From the NCBI GenBank assembly GCA_008729055.1, contig SDUX01000010.1, positions 1 through 64,000 on the forward strand: a stretch of 64,000 nucleotides of DNA. The letters run 5' to 3'. The notes beneath the pieces were generated by a model. The model saw only the letters and a program-made list of their open reading frames with translations, was not told where the DNA came from and searched no databases. Source of the stretch: Pyropia haitanensis. Lineage: Eukaryota; Rhodophyta; Bangiophyceae; Bangiales; Bangiaceae. Position 1 is the stretch's first letter. Each line of letters begins with the position of its first letter. The position numbers and the translations under genes are program-made. Shown in pieces: positions 52,382 to 63,050 of this stretch.

Positions 52382-54525
52382 TCACGCCGACCGCGTCACG
52401 ACCCGCTCCGCGACGTTGACGAGCGCGCTGCGCCAGACGCTCGGGGGCACCCCCCCCAGGACGCGGACGCCCTCAGCCGCGTACAGCCGCGCCAGCTCGC
52501 GCGTCTTTTCCACCCCGCGCGCCGCCGCGATCGCCGCCACCGCCGCGGGCACGTCGCCGGGCGCGCCAAAGCGGCGGCCGACGGCCGCGCGCAGGCTGGG
52601 CGCCTCGGCGAGCGCAAAGAGGGCGGGCGCGGTGACGACACCCGCCGCGAGGTCCGCGGCGGCGGGCTTGCCCAGGGGGGACGCCGGCGACCCGGCAGCG
52701 GCGGCGGCGGCGGCGGCGGCACCCCCCGCCGACACGTCGAGGGCGTCATCAACCAGCTGGAACGCAATCCCCACGTGCGTGCCGTACGCGTACGCCGCGT
52801 CGGCGACTGCCGGCGGGTGGCCACCGAGGAGCACCGCCGCGCGGCACGCGTGCGCGAGCAGCGAGGCGGTCTTGTAAAACGACTTTTGGAGGTAGCGCGC
52901 AAAGTGGGCGTCCACGTACGCGTCATGGGGGGTGGTCGCGTCGGCCAGCGCCGCCGCCGCGGTGGACGCCGTCACGGCGGGAGGGGGGACGGGCGCGGCG
53001 GCGGCACTGGTGCCGGCCACCCCTCCTGGCAGAGGGGAGGGGGGGACGCCGCCGCCGCCGACGGCCGCCCCCGCCACCGCCGCGGCGGTCTGCACCGCGT
53101 CCAGCCCCGCGCGGGCCACCTTCGACGCCACCGACGCGGTCACCTTTGCCGCGGCCGACGCGACAAAGGACGGGAGGGGCGGCAGGAGGCCACCCCCCGG
53201 AGGGGCCCGCGGCTCTGGCGCCGCCGGCGCCGGCGCCCCCCCCAGCTGCCGCCCGCCCCCCCCCCCCCCCCCCCCCCGGGCGCGTCCCCCCGGTTGAGCG
53301 TCAGCTGCAGCACCTCCCCCCGCACCAGGTGCTCAATGACCGTCGACAGCTCCTCGACAACGTCACAGTTGCGGAGGCGGGCGAGGAGGATGGACGAGCG
53401 GGCGAGGAGGAAGTCCCCCGCCAGCACCGCCACCTGGTTGCCGTACGCCGCATTGACCGACGCGACGCCGCGACGCGTGTCGGACGCGTCAATGACGTCG
53501 TCGTGGAGGAGGCTGGCGGTGTGGATCATTTCGGTAATCTCCGCCAGCCGCCGCTGCGACGGCAGCAGCAGAGCGTCGGCAGAGGAATTGTCTGCTAACG
53601 CGGTGGGGGAACCCGTCGAGGGCGCGTCAGCAGCGTCGGCGGCGGCGGCAGCGGCAGCGGCGGCGGCAGTCGCGGCGGGGTCAGCGGCAGCGCCGCCCCC
53701 AACGGCCACCGCCCGGGACATGAGCAGCACAATCGCCGGCCGAAAGCGCTTCCCCCCCGCGGCAAAAAAGTGCCCCGCCGCCGCGTCGAGCACCGGCAGT
53801 TGCACGACCGACACGGCCGAGCGGAGGGCCACCGACAGCGCCTCCACGTCGTCGGCAACGAGCGCAAACGGGTCCACGCTCGCGTCGTGGGCGGACAACG
53901 AGGCCGCCACGTCGCCGAGGCCCGCGGGCAGGGGTGGCGGCGGTGGCGGCGCCGCCGCTGGGGGTGCCGCCGCTGTGACCGGTCTTGACCAGCCCCACCG
54001 GGAGGGGGTGGCGGCGGCCGCGGCGGCGGCCGCCGCGGCGGCCGCGGCAGTGGGCGCGGCGGCCGCTACGTTGCCAGCGGCGAGCCGCCATAGAGGGGGC
54101 AGCTCGGGGGCGGGCGCCGCCGCGACGGCCGCGGCGGGTTGGGCGTGCAACCCGCGGGCGCCGCCGCTGTCAGTGGCGGGCGTGCCGTCACGACACCTTC
54201 GGCTGGCCGGCCGCCGCGCGCCGTGGCTGGCAGTGACAGGGGCGGTGGCAGAGGCTGCCGCGGCAGCGGCTGCGGTGGCCGCAGCGGGCGCGGTGACCAG
54301 GCCGGCACGCGACGCGGCAGCGGCGGCGGGGGCGGCGGCGGCGGCGGCGGGGGCGGCGGCGGCGGCGGCGGCGGAGGCGGCGGGTGGCGGCCGCAGCAGT
54401 CCCGCGCGGCCGCCGGCGGCCGCCGCGGCGGCGGCGCGCCCCAATGGCGCGCGCGACGCCGCCACCGTCGTCGCCGCGGCGGCGGCGACGGCGACAGATG
54501 CCGACCGGGGTAGGCGCGCCGCCAT
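52382..54525 (-). CDS. SPS: Long-chain polyprenyl (solanesyl-type) diphosphate synthase
   Basis: Builds the C40-C50 isoprenoid side chain of plastoquinone/ubiquinone from IPP and an allylic primer, with Mg2+ held by two Asp-rich motifs. The N-terminus (residues 1 to about 170) is Ala/Arg-rich and fits a long organelle transit peptide. The core has HFFAAGGKRFRPAIVLLMSR, the first Asp-rich motif as SLLHDDVIDASDTRRG (about 53470-53515), GDFLLARSSILLARL and LSTVIEHLVRGEVLQL. After a Gly-rich insertion and a change of frame come YLQKSFYKTASLLAHACRAA and the second Asp-rich motif FQLVDDALDVS (about 52730-52765). The residue five before the first Asp-rich motif is Ala, consistent with a long product. 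The two halves lie in different frames, joined across a C run of more than 20 bases at about 53258-53279. An Ala/Gly insertion between motifs is longer than usual. Confidence 0.9.
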
Positions 54526-55574
54526 GATGGCGGCGCGCGCTCCGGTGCGCCGCGGCGGCGAAAGGGGGGGGGGCGGGGGGGGCGGAGGGCAGACCCCAAG
54601 ACGACAACGCGGAGGTCACTGGGATCCTTGGGTGGAGAGGGGAGAGCGGGTGAGGGAATGCACAGTGATGCAAGTAGAGTGGGGGGAGGCGGGCGAGCGG
54701 GGGGAGGGGCAAGTGATGGGAAAGGGGGGTCAGGGGGTGTGGGGAAGGGGGAGGGCAGCGGCCGGTGGAGACAGGAATGGGGCGGGACGACGACGGCGCC
54801 GCGGCGTCGGGCTGACGCAGCCGTGTCGCGGTTGCCAAACCTAATGGCAAAGACCAATGGCTCTCTGCCACGTGGTCGGCGCACGAAACTTGCCTGTGCT
54901 GGAGGCGGCCCTCACCAATAGGCCAAAGCCAAGGGCCAATCAGCGGCGATGGCATGGGATTTTCGCCCGAGGATCAGCGGGTGTGCCTGACAATGTGGCC
55001 GTAAAAATCAGTGCACTGGGAAAAACTGTCCACGTTGGACTCGTCGGGGTTGCCGCGAGCCACGCACGCACGGCGGGTCGGAGTTCTTCTCGTCTCTCCG
55101 GCGCCGTGCGGTGTGCTTGCTCTCGCGTGCCCGCATCCGTCTCGGAGGTCGACGCGCGGCCGGCGCCGGTGCCCGCACTGTCTTTCCCACTGCTTTGGGT
55201 CTTAGCCCTAGCTAGGGGTTGCCGCCTACACGTTGGGCCAGACGCTCTGACGACTGGGCTGTGCACAAAGGCGAGCACCCTCACGCAAGATTGAAGAAAA
55301 GCTTATTAGTTATACACCGCCTCAGACGGGCTGTGGCGGTTGCAGCCTGTGCGGGAGCCTTTCAAAATCGGCTCCCCCACAGCCGTGTTGGAGAGACGCT
55401 GTTCAGTCCCCCCAGACGCCCTCCCCTCAACTCCACCCCCTCCACTTCTACCCTCCACGAAAGAAAACAACGTTTCAAGACGACAGAAGAAAAAGAAAAA
55501 GCAGTCGAGCAACCCCTATAGAGACACACAAACACGCGACCACCGCGTGGCCAGAGCCACACGGCCGCAGCCGC
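54526..55574. other. Promoter side of the prenyl synthase gene and 3' flank of the next gene
   Basis: No gene seen. CCAAT-type boxes occur at 54915-54920 (ACCAATAGG) and 54932-54942 (GGCCAATCAGC), about 400 bp upstream of the synthase ATG. An AT-rich patch (55290-55320) and an A-rich run (55480-55505) lie just beyond the stop of the gene ending at 55575. Confidence 0.45.
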
Positions 55575-56240
55575 TCAGCCTCGCAGCGGCGGCGGCGGCG
55601 CCACCCACGTGCTCACCGTCCACACGGGCGCCGCGTCGGCCGCGGCCTGGACCGCAGCGCCCTCCACCTCCATCCCCGCCGCGTCACCGTCTGCAGACGC
55701 CGCCCCCCCCGGAGCGGGCGGGTGCGGCGCCGGCGGCAATGGCGCCGGCGCCGGCGCCGTCGACATAGCCATGGGCGCGGGCACGGCCGCCGCCGGCACC
55801 CGCGGCAGCGTCAGCAAAGGCGGCGGCGGTGGCGGCGGCAGCGGGGAGCCCCACCCGCCCGCCGCGGGCGCACCCCACGCGCCCCACGGGGCGGCGGTGG
55901 CGGGCATAGCGGGCCGCGGCGGCGGCGTCCCCTCCGACGCACCCCCCCACATCCCCGACCGACGACGCTTGGCCACTCTGCCGCCCACCGTGTCAGCGGT
56001 TGCGGCGGCGGCGGCGGCGGCGGCGGCGACAACGTCCCCCACCACCGACGTCGGGGACCGAGGGGGGGCCGGCGCGTCGGCCCAGGGGCGGACGGGTGCG
56101 GGCGGCGGCGGCGGCGACGGTGATGGCGAGTGGCGGCGGCGCTTGCCGAGCGCCCCCGCCCCTCGTGGTTGCCAGGGGAGGGTGGTCGCCGGGGGTGCTA
56201 TCGGGAGGGTGGACAGGAGGGAGGGGGGGGCGGACGCCAT
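55575..56240 (-). CDS. Low-complexity Pro/Ala-rich protein with two basic clusters
   Basis: A 221-aa frame from the ATG at 56240. It has no known domain. Two basic clusters, GKRRRHSPSPSP and AKRRRSGMW, look like nuclear localisation signals, the first next to Ser-Pro repeats of the kind that are phosphorylated. The rest is Pro-, Ala- and Gly-rich and ends VWTVSTWVAPPPPLRG. Upstream in-frame codons to 56453 are open but start in a different composition. The short ordinary-composition flanks on both sides suggest a real transcription unit, but this is the least certain of the single-frame genes. Confidence 0.45.
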   Translation of the reverse strand: MASAPPSLLSTLPIAPPATTLPWQPRGAGALGKRRRHSPSPSPPPPPAPVRPWADAPAPPRSPTSVVGDVVAAAAAAAAATADTVGGRVAKRRRSGMWGGASEGTPPPRPAMPATAAPWGAWGAPAAGGWGSPLPPPPPPPLLTLPRVPAAAVPAPMAMSTAPAPAPLPPAPHPPAPGGAASADGDAAGMEVEGAAVQAAADAAPVWTVSTWVAPPPPLRG

Positions 56241-58781
56241 GGTGGGCAGAGTTACCCGGGGAGGGCAGAGGAGGGGCGAAGGAGCGGAGGTTGAGGGGGG
56301 GGTGAGGTGGGATGAAAGGTGTGGTGGACTAGAAGAGCCCCGAGTCGAGGTGGGGAGTGGGGAAGGGAAAAAAAAGTGGTGAGGAGGCTGGCCAACGCGC
56401 GGCACAACCAGGCGAGCAGAGTGCGACACGGACGCTCCAGAGTAGCGCCGCAAGTCGCGGACCTTTGTACCGGGATGGCGTAGCGTTGCGGGAGGTCACT
56501 GTTTTCGTACATACACATGCCCCGTCCAAGCCTAGCAGGTGAGGGTGCGCAGTGCGCCAGGGCGGCGGCCAACAGCGTGGTCGAGTCGCGCGGTGCGGCG
56601 AAGGCACGCCGAACCAGCTGGAGTGCACGGGAAAGCGGGCGCCCACCACAACCACGAAGGATCCGCACCCTTCCACGCGCGCCGTCTGATTGGCCCGCGC
56701 CGAGGTCCGCCACCACGGTCTGTTCTGGTTGGCCGGCTCGAGCAGCATCTGGAACCCTCGGAGCCCGCGGTCGAAGAAACGGCAGCTCCTATGCAAGTAC
56801 ATCCACGAGAAATTGTGGAGGAGCACATCAGAGTACCGAGCAATGACCGTCGCTACATAGCATTGTGCAACAAAGCCAGGCCGAATGAAACAATCAATGT
56901 TGCGTAAAATAGGCTGGGGGCAAATGGGATTCTCCGCGCTGGGACAAATTACTGCACCCGATTGGCCTCACAAACGTGGGCACAGCGCGGGGCCTGCGCC
57001 CACCCCCCCCCATCGGCGACCCCCCAAAAAGAATTTCACACCTCTCTGGACCCCGGCGCCACCGCGCACCGTGACCGCCACACCTGCACCGCCCTCGTGC
57101 CACCAGCACCGCCCCCCGCAGCCCCCGTCGAGCTGGCTCGGGGGGGTGGGTACAGTTCCCAGACGCCGTCGCGATGATTTTCCCCACCCACTCTCCCCCC
57201 CCGATCCCCCGCAAGCCACAACGTCGCCACGTGCACTGCGGGTTGCTGACAAGCGACGCCAGACCTCGCACCCGCCGCCCCCACCGCCGCTGCGTTGGCA
57301 AAGTGGGGCGGTGGTGTGACTTGGCCCCGAGCCGCGCGGCGTGCGACCCCCCCCCCCTGCAACCCCCCACCCTGCCCTCACCTCGTCGCATGACAGTTGG
57401 CTGGCAGCGGCGTGCGGTTGGCAGACCCACCACCCTCCCGCGCCCCCGTGGTGCGGGGTTGACGCTCTACCCCCCGCCGCCTCCCCGCCTCGCCCTCAAC
57501 GTAGCAAAGTCACCGTGGCCTGGCGGTGGTGGTTTCTTTTTCCCCCGCTGCGAGCTGAGCGGACGGCTCGGCAAGGGACCGAACCTCTCCGTGGGAAGGC
57601 CACGCCCCACTCGGTGGATCTGGGGCGGGTGCGGGGTACGGTGTCGAGGAACAGCATGCCTGGTCACGACGGTGGTGGGGGGAGGTGTCAATGGCATGCC
57701 CCCCCTGCCACCCCCTCCTAGGCCCTCACTGCGGCGGAGCGCGCCCGGCCAGAAACGTCAATGGATTGGCCATCCCTCGTGAGGGGGGGGGGCGCGGTCG
57801 GGTGGGGGCCGCCCCCAGTCCCCCCGCAAGGGGAGGGGCGTCAGGAGAGCCGCGTCGGTGGCACCCCCCCAGACCGCCACCGCCGCCGCCGCCACCCCCC
57901 TCTGGCGGTGGTGCGTCGGCGCGCGGCGGCGCGCCGCGAGGCGTGCAGCGTAGGCGCGCGCTCCCCAATCCGCGTGGTTCCCCCGCTGTGGCGTGACGGC
58001 GGCGGCGGCGCCCGCGCCGAGCGGGGCGGCGCGCTCGCCGGCGGCGGCGGCCCCGCCCGGGGGTGGCGCCGATCACCGCTGGCCGGCGTCGGGGGGCGCC
58101 ACCGCGCTGTCACCCCGCCGTGTTGTTTGGAGCGGGTCTTTGGGCAGGGTCCGCTTCCCCTCCCCGCCCCCGCCCCCCCCCTCTGCTGCGTACGCCTCGC
58201 GACCTGGCGTGGACGGTGTGGGCGGGACGGGGGTGGGGGCGGGGGGTTGGCGCAGGTGCTTTTTTTGGTCCCCTTGCCGACCCCAGCGGCGTCGGAGCGT
58301 AGCGGGCCGGCACGCACCCGACGTTGGGGCGGTCGCGTGGGGGGGGGGGGGGGGGGCGCGTCCCACGGCTGCGCAGCCGCAGTGTGTGGCCGCAGCGTCC
58401 CATCCTTGCCCGGCCGTTCCGCGGCCGACGGCAGGGGGAGACTGCAGGGAGGCTACTGGAGGAGAGGGGCGGCAGGAGACGGTGGCGGTGCCGCGGCTGA
58501 GAGGGACGGGCGGGGGGCGGGGGGGAGCCGCGACCGCTCGGATCCTTCTTCGCGCCGACGGTGAGCGGCGGGCGGTGGAGGAGCGGCGGGGTCGGTGGGC
58601 GTTCGTCCCACCGACCGCGACGGGGTCGTCCTCCCGAGGCGGGCGACCGCGACGGTGCGTGACGGCGCCGCTCACCTCCCCCTCTCGCCGGCGGCGCCGG
58701 CAAGGACGGTGGGGGTCCCCTTCGCTGCGCTCGCCGTGACGGTGTTCCCCTCCCCCCACCGGGCCCTCCTTCCTTGTGTCC
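56241..58781. other. Long intergenic region, no gene supported
   Basis: 56350-56960 has ordinary composition, with short open frames lacking domains. An ATTGGCCC box is present at 56690 and an ATTGG at 56961. 57000-58780 is GC-rich with open frames on both strands, whose translations are compositional. T8 at 58260 and G runs at 58340-58356 are the only features. Confidence 0.5.
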
Positions 58782-60473
58782 ATGGACACCACCAGCGGCT
58801 CGACGGCGTGGCAATGGGGATGGCGGCAAAGACGCTGTGGCCGCCCGCTCCGCCGGTGCCGCGTTGCGGCCCTCACGGGCCTGGCGGTGGCGGCGCTGGT
58901 CGCGGCGGCCACGGCCCCCCCGTTCTTTGCCGAGGCGATCCCCCTCTCCGCCCACACCGCGGCCTCCCGCCCCCCGACCTCCACCTTTCAATTCACGACC
59001 GTTGGCAACCCAACGGCGGGCCAAGCCGCGGCCGTCGCGACGGCGGGCTCGCTCCTCTCGCGCCTGTGGTCGTCGGCGGTCCCCGTCGCGGTGCGCGTTG
59101 CGTTCCGCCCCCTCGACGAGGCCGCCACGCTCGCGCACACCGTCAATGGGCGGTCCCTGTCGGTGGGCGGCGTGCCCTACCCGCTCGCCGCCGCCGCCGC
59201 CCTCACCGGCCGCTCCGTGTGTGCCGCCGCGTCGGCAGCGGACGTTGCGACGGGCGGGGATGGGGCGGTGGCGCGGGGGTCTGACGGCTGCCCGTACGAT
59301 GTGGATATGGTGATCAACTCACGGCAGCGGTGGTACGCCCCCGACCCGCGGGACGCGTCGCCGTCGCGGCTCGACCGCAACGAGTACGACCTTGTGTCAG
59401 TGCTGCTGCACGAGGCGCTCCACGCGATGCTGCTGTCGGGCAAGATCGTGCACGTGGAGCGGCTGAGCCAGACGGGACGGCAGGGGGGCGGCGCCGCCGC
59501 CGTTGCTGTCAACGGGTCTTGGGAGGATGGGGGCACCGCCGACGGAGCGGGCAGTGACGGCGGCGGCGGCGGCGGGTCCACCCCCCGGGTGAACCCGCTT
59601 CCGGCCGGCGGCCGCGCCTTTTTCCACGGCGGCACGCCCGGCCGCTTTGACGCCTTCCTCTCCGACGCCCGCGGCTGCGCCCTCTCCTCCTACCTCACCG
59701 ACCGGGCGCTGCAGGCGGCCACCGGCCTCGACGGGCCCGCGCTGCTCGCCGCCGCCCTCACCCACAACTCACTCTACTTTGCCGCCGCGGCGGCGGACGG
59801 GTCCCCCTCCCCGCCGCTGGTGCGGCTCAACGGCCAGCGCGCCTACTCGTCCCGCGCGTCGGTGTACCACCTGGACGAGGCGACGTACGGGTCGGCGCTG
59901 ATGACGCCGCTGATGCCCCGCGGCCGCGCCGTGCGCGCGCTGAGCCCGGCGGTCACCCGCATCCGGGCGCTCGTCCTCGACGCGGCCGTCCCTGGCGCGG
60001 CCATCTGCAACGCGATGACGGATCCGCGGTCGCCGTCGCCGGGACCGCCGGACCTGTCGTGGGCGCACTCGGGGGGAGGCGGGGGGGTGGGCGGGGCGGG
60101 TGGGGCGGGGGACGCCGCCGCCACTGCGGGCGGGGAAGGCGGCGGGGGGGGAAGCGGCACGCTCTTGGGCATGCCCCTGCCGGTGGGTGTCGGCGTGCTG
60201 GTCGGCGCCGCCGCGGTGCTCGCGGTGGGGGCGGTCCTGGCCGCGCGGGGGGGGGTCGTCGCGTCGCGGCGGTCGCGGCGGCGATCGCGGCGGCGCGCGT
60301 CGCGGCGGGCCTCGCGGCGGGGGGGAGTGGCGGGGGGGCGCGTCCACAAGCGCCGCTCCGAACGCCGGGGGGGTGCGGCGGGGGGAGGAAGAAGTGGGGG
60401 AGGGGGGGGGGGGCGCGGCAGCGCTCGGCCCGCCTCCGCGCGGTCGTCGGTGAGGGGACCGCGGGGGGTGTGA
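58782..60473 (+). CDS. Membrane-anchored HExxH metalloprotease-like protein
   Basis: A single-exon frame of 563 residues. An Arg-rich N-terminus and a hydrophobic stretch (VAALTGLAVAALVAAATAP, residues about 27-46) act as a signal peptide or anchor. The ectodomain has VDMVINSRQRWY and then NEYDLVSVLLHEALHAMLLS (about residue 203-222), where H-E-x-x-H is the zinc-binding helix of gluzincin/metzincin-type peptidases. The preceding D-L-x-S-V-x-L-H-E matches secreted metalloprotease-like proteins that usually read HExxHGLGF; here the Gly-rich continuation is replaced by AMLLSGK. A second hydrophobic segment near the C-terminus (GVGVLVGAAAVLAVGAVLA) followed by an Arg-rich tail makes a type I membrane topology. 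A Gly insertion interrupts the middle. The ATG at 58782 is chosen over an in-frame GTG two codons earlier. Confidence 0.7.
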   Translation: MDTTSGSTAWQWGWRQRRCGRPLRRCRVAALTGLAVAALVAAATAPPFFAEAIPLSAHTAASRPPTSTFQFTTVGNPTAGQAAAVATAGSLLSRLWSSAVPVAVRVAFRPLDEAATLAHTVNGRSLSVGGVPYPLAAAAALTGRSVCAAASAADVATGGDGAVARGSDGCPYDVDMVINSRQRWYAPDPRDASPSRLDRNEYDLVSVLLHEALHAMLLSGKIVHVERLSQTGRQGGGAAAVAVNGSWEDGGTADGAGSDGGGGGGSTPRVNPLPAGGRAFFHGGTPGRFDAFLSDARGCALSSYLTDRALQAATGLDGPALLAAALTHNSLYFAAAAADGSPSPPLVRLNGQRAYSSRASVYHLDEATYGSALMTPLMPRGRAVRALSPAVTRIRALVLDAAVPGAAICNAMTDPRSPSPGPPDLSWAHSGGGGGVGGAGGAGDAAATAGGEGGGGGSGTLLGMPLPVGVGVLVGAAAVLAVGAVLAARGGVVASRRSRRRSRRRASRRASRRGGVAGGRVHKRRSERRGGAAGGGRSGGGGGGRGSARPASARSSVRGPRGV

Positions 60474-61425
60474 CGGCGCCTGCGGCCGTGGCACCCGCTG
60501 GACGCGCACGCGCGCCTCCGTCGTGGTCAGGTCCCCGAGAGCGGGCCAAGGCGAACCAAAGAAGGACAAACACGAGCGGTCGCGTCTGCTTGGCCCTGTG
60601 GCGGGAGGCGCGTGACAGCGCCCCTCAACAAAGAGGCGAGGTCGTGCGACGTGGCAAGTACGCCAAGAGACTCGCGGCCCTCCAAATATTGTGGGGAACG
60701 AGGGAGGCCAGAGTGGAGCGAGCCGAACCGAACGTGTGTACAAGCTGTACATCGGTGCACATGTGAAAAGTGCCCACACAGGACGCCTCCAGGCGGCGGA
60801 CTGCCCCGGACGGGAACCCTACGTTGGCCATGTACGGACAATGTGTATTGGGCACATGTGAAAAGTGCCCACGGCTGGCCGCCTCCCGGCGGCGGTCTGA
60901 ACCGGATACGCTTCAGCGATTGGTGGAGTCTCGAGACGGGGCAGGCCACATCCCACGTTGGTGGTGGAAATGTGGCTGCCGCCGCGGACGTGTGGCCGTT
61001 GCTGCGCGCTGCCTGTGGTCTATCCGGTCACAACGGGGCCCCCCCCCCCGCACGCCAACCCACTCACATCTTCAGATCGAGGTCGCGTCGTGGATCTCGT
61101 TTGGGCGGCGCGGGGACAGTCCCCCGCCGCCACGCCCCAGAGCGATAGGTCCCCCCTGTGCCGTCTGGGAGGCCGTCGGGCGGCCACATCTCCTCATCAC
61201 ACCACCCCGCTGTGTGGCACATCGCAGCCCGACGGCGTCCCCATCCGCGACTGTTCCCATCTGATCGTCGCCCGCGCCAGCACTCCATCTCCTACCTACC
61301 TGCCCCCCCCCCCCCATCCTCCCGCCGTCATCTCGTCCTGCCCCCGACCGAGTCTCATCCACCCTTCCCCCGTCCCCCTCCAGCCGTCCCACCCTCTGCA
61401 CGTGCGCGTGATCCCCCCCCCCACA
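60474..61425. promoter_or_regulatory. Upstream region of psbO with a 95-bp direct duplication
   Basis: Non-coding. GCACATGTGAAAAGTGCCCA occurs at 60757 and again at 60852, and the GC-rich sequence after each copy (CGCCTCC(A/C)GGCGGCGG) is also shared, so a 95-bp unit is duplicated. CACATGTG is an E-box-like palindrome. The last 120 bp before the psbO ATG are C/T-rich, like the leaders of the other expressed genes here. A regulatory role is inferred from position. Confidence 0.45.
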
Positions 61426-62466
61426 ATGGCTCCCGGTATGACCGCGTTTGTGGGCGGTGCGGGCGTGGCCGCCGCCGCGCCGTCGCGGACAGCGCTGCGG
61501 TGCACGTCCTTTTCGGGCGCCTCTGTCGCGGCGCCCGTCGCGCCGACCTCCTCGCGCGTGACGGCCTCGCTGGGTGACTACCTTGTGCGGCGGTCGCAGG
61601 AGGACATTGCCAAGGTCGCGTCGGCGCTGCCGTCGGTCGCGACCGCCGCGGCCGTTGCGGCGGCGGTGGCGCTCGTGGCGGCCCCGTCGGCGCAGGCGCT
61701 GACCCGCTCGGATATCGCGTCGCTGACGTACGAGCAGGTCAAGGGGACTGGCCTGGCCAACCGTTGCCCCGAGGTGGATGGCGCCAAGGGGTCCATCAAG
61801 CTCATGTCGGGCACACCCTACAAGCTGGTGGACCTGTGCCTGGAGCCCAAGTCGTTCCAGGTGGAGGAGGAGGTGTCGTCCAAGCGCAGCGGTGAGGTGA
61901 AGAAGTCGTTTGTGGACACCAAGCTCATGACCCGTGCGACGTACACGCTGTCGGGCGTGGAGGGCAAGCTCTACTCGGACGGCACGTCGGTGACGTTTGA
62001 GGAGACGGGCGGCATTGACTACGCCGCCACCACCGTGCAGCTGCCGGGCGGGGAGCGCGTGCCGTTCCTGTTCACGATCAAGGCCCTGAAGGCCACGGCC
62101 GGGGGCGGTGACATCACCACCGCCTCTGAGTTTGGCGGTGACTTCAAGGTGCCGTCGTACCGCTCGGGCCTGTTCCTGGACCCGAAGGGCCGTGGTGGCA
62201 CCACCGGCTATGACATGGCTGTGGGTCTGCCTGCCATGGAGGCGGACGGTGCGGAGGGCCAGGACGAGCTCGCCAGGGAGACCAACAAGGTGTTCCAGGT
62301 GACGGACGGTGAGATTGAGATGGCGGTGAACAAGATCGACCCGGCGTCGGGCGAGATTGCGGGCGTGTTTGTGTCGGAGCAGCTGTCGGATACGGACATG
62401 GGCGCCAAGGCCCCCAAGAAGATCTTGCTCAAGGGTGTCTTCTATGCCCGCGTGGAGGAGGCTTAG
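61426..62466 (+). CDS. psbO: PsbO, 33-kDa manganese-stabilising protein of photosystem II
   Basis: PsbO caps the Mn4CaO5 cluster on the lumenal side of photosystem II and stabilises water oxidation. An intact 346-aa gene from the ATG in ACAATGGC. A bipartite leader is evident: a Ser/Ala/Arg stroma-targeting part, then a thylakoid signal with hydrophobic core TAAAVAAAVALVAAPSAQA cleaved before LTRSD (about residue 91). The mature protein opens LTYEQVKGTGLANRCPEV, contains the conserved disulfide Cys pair (NRCPEV and DLCLEP), TKLMTRATYTLSGVEG, the family hallmark GIDYAATTVQLPGGERVPFL and the C-terminal KKILLKGVFYARVEE. Codons are strongly biased to G/C-ending but without the homopolymer runs of its neighbours, consistent with high expression. 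There are no frame breaks or introns. Confidence 0.99.
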   Translation: MAPGMTAFVGGAGVAAAAPSRTALRCTSFSGASVAAPVAPTSSRVTASLGDYLVRRSQEDIAKVASALPSVATAAAVAAAVALVAAPSAQALTRSDIASLTYEQVKGTGLANRCPEVDGAKGSIKLMSGTPYKLVDLCLEPKSFQVEEEVSSKRSGEVKKSFVDTKLMTRATYTLSGVEGKLYSDGTSVTFEETGGIDYAATTVQLPGGERVPFLFTIKALKATAGGGDITTASEFGGDFKVPSYRSGLFLDPKGRGGTTGYDMAVGLPAMEADGAEGQDELARETNKVFQVTDGEIEMAVNKIDPASGEIAGVFVSEQLSDTDMGAKAPKKILLKGVFYARVEEA

Positions 62467-63050
62467 ATATTGGAGCGCCATGACACGGTGTCGGCCGCCA
62501 CCTCCGTGCGGGTGAGGTGTGTGCTGGGTCGTAATTTTTTTTTGCGTTCTCTCCTCTCGTACGCAGTCTGTTCTTCCTTCCCCCCCTTTGTTTGCAGCGG
62601 CTTTTTTTTTTTTTAATGCCCTCGGTTGTGTTTCTACTGCCCGTTCCAGCGGTCGGCGTGGCTGGAGTGGGCTGCACCCTGAGTTGGACAGCCACAAATG
62701 CTGTCAGTATCGCCCGTTCCTCCTATCCAGGCGGCGTGCGGGTGCGGTGGCCCCGCGCGTTGACCGGTCATCCGCACCGCCCCAGCGCGCCGCCCTGAAC
62801 CTGCGTTACTATACACGGGGGGGCGGCAGGGCACTCGCTGCGCCGCGGCCCCACACCCCTGGCGGCCTCCCCCACCGCCCGCTTTGGCGGCTGCAGTGCG
62901 GCGCGCGCCCCCCAGCTTCATGGAGCGCCGTCATGTGCACAGGCGCGCCTCCGTACTCGCGGGCCAGCCCCCCACTGCGCGTGGCGCCGTGACACACCCG
63001 CCCCCGCAAGCCCCCCTCACGCACGTGCGCCGCGGCGGCCGCCGGTCGGG
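62467..63050. terminator. psbO 3' region with T-rich tracts
   Basis: The sequence after the psbO stop has ordinary composition, with T10 (62536-62545) and T12 (62604-62615) tracts, and no gene. It contains the 3' untranslated region and the end of the next, minus-strand gene's flank. The exact polyadenylation site is not evident. Confidence 0.4.
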
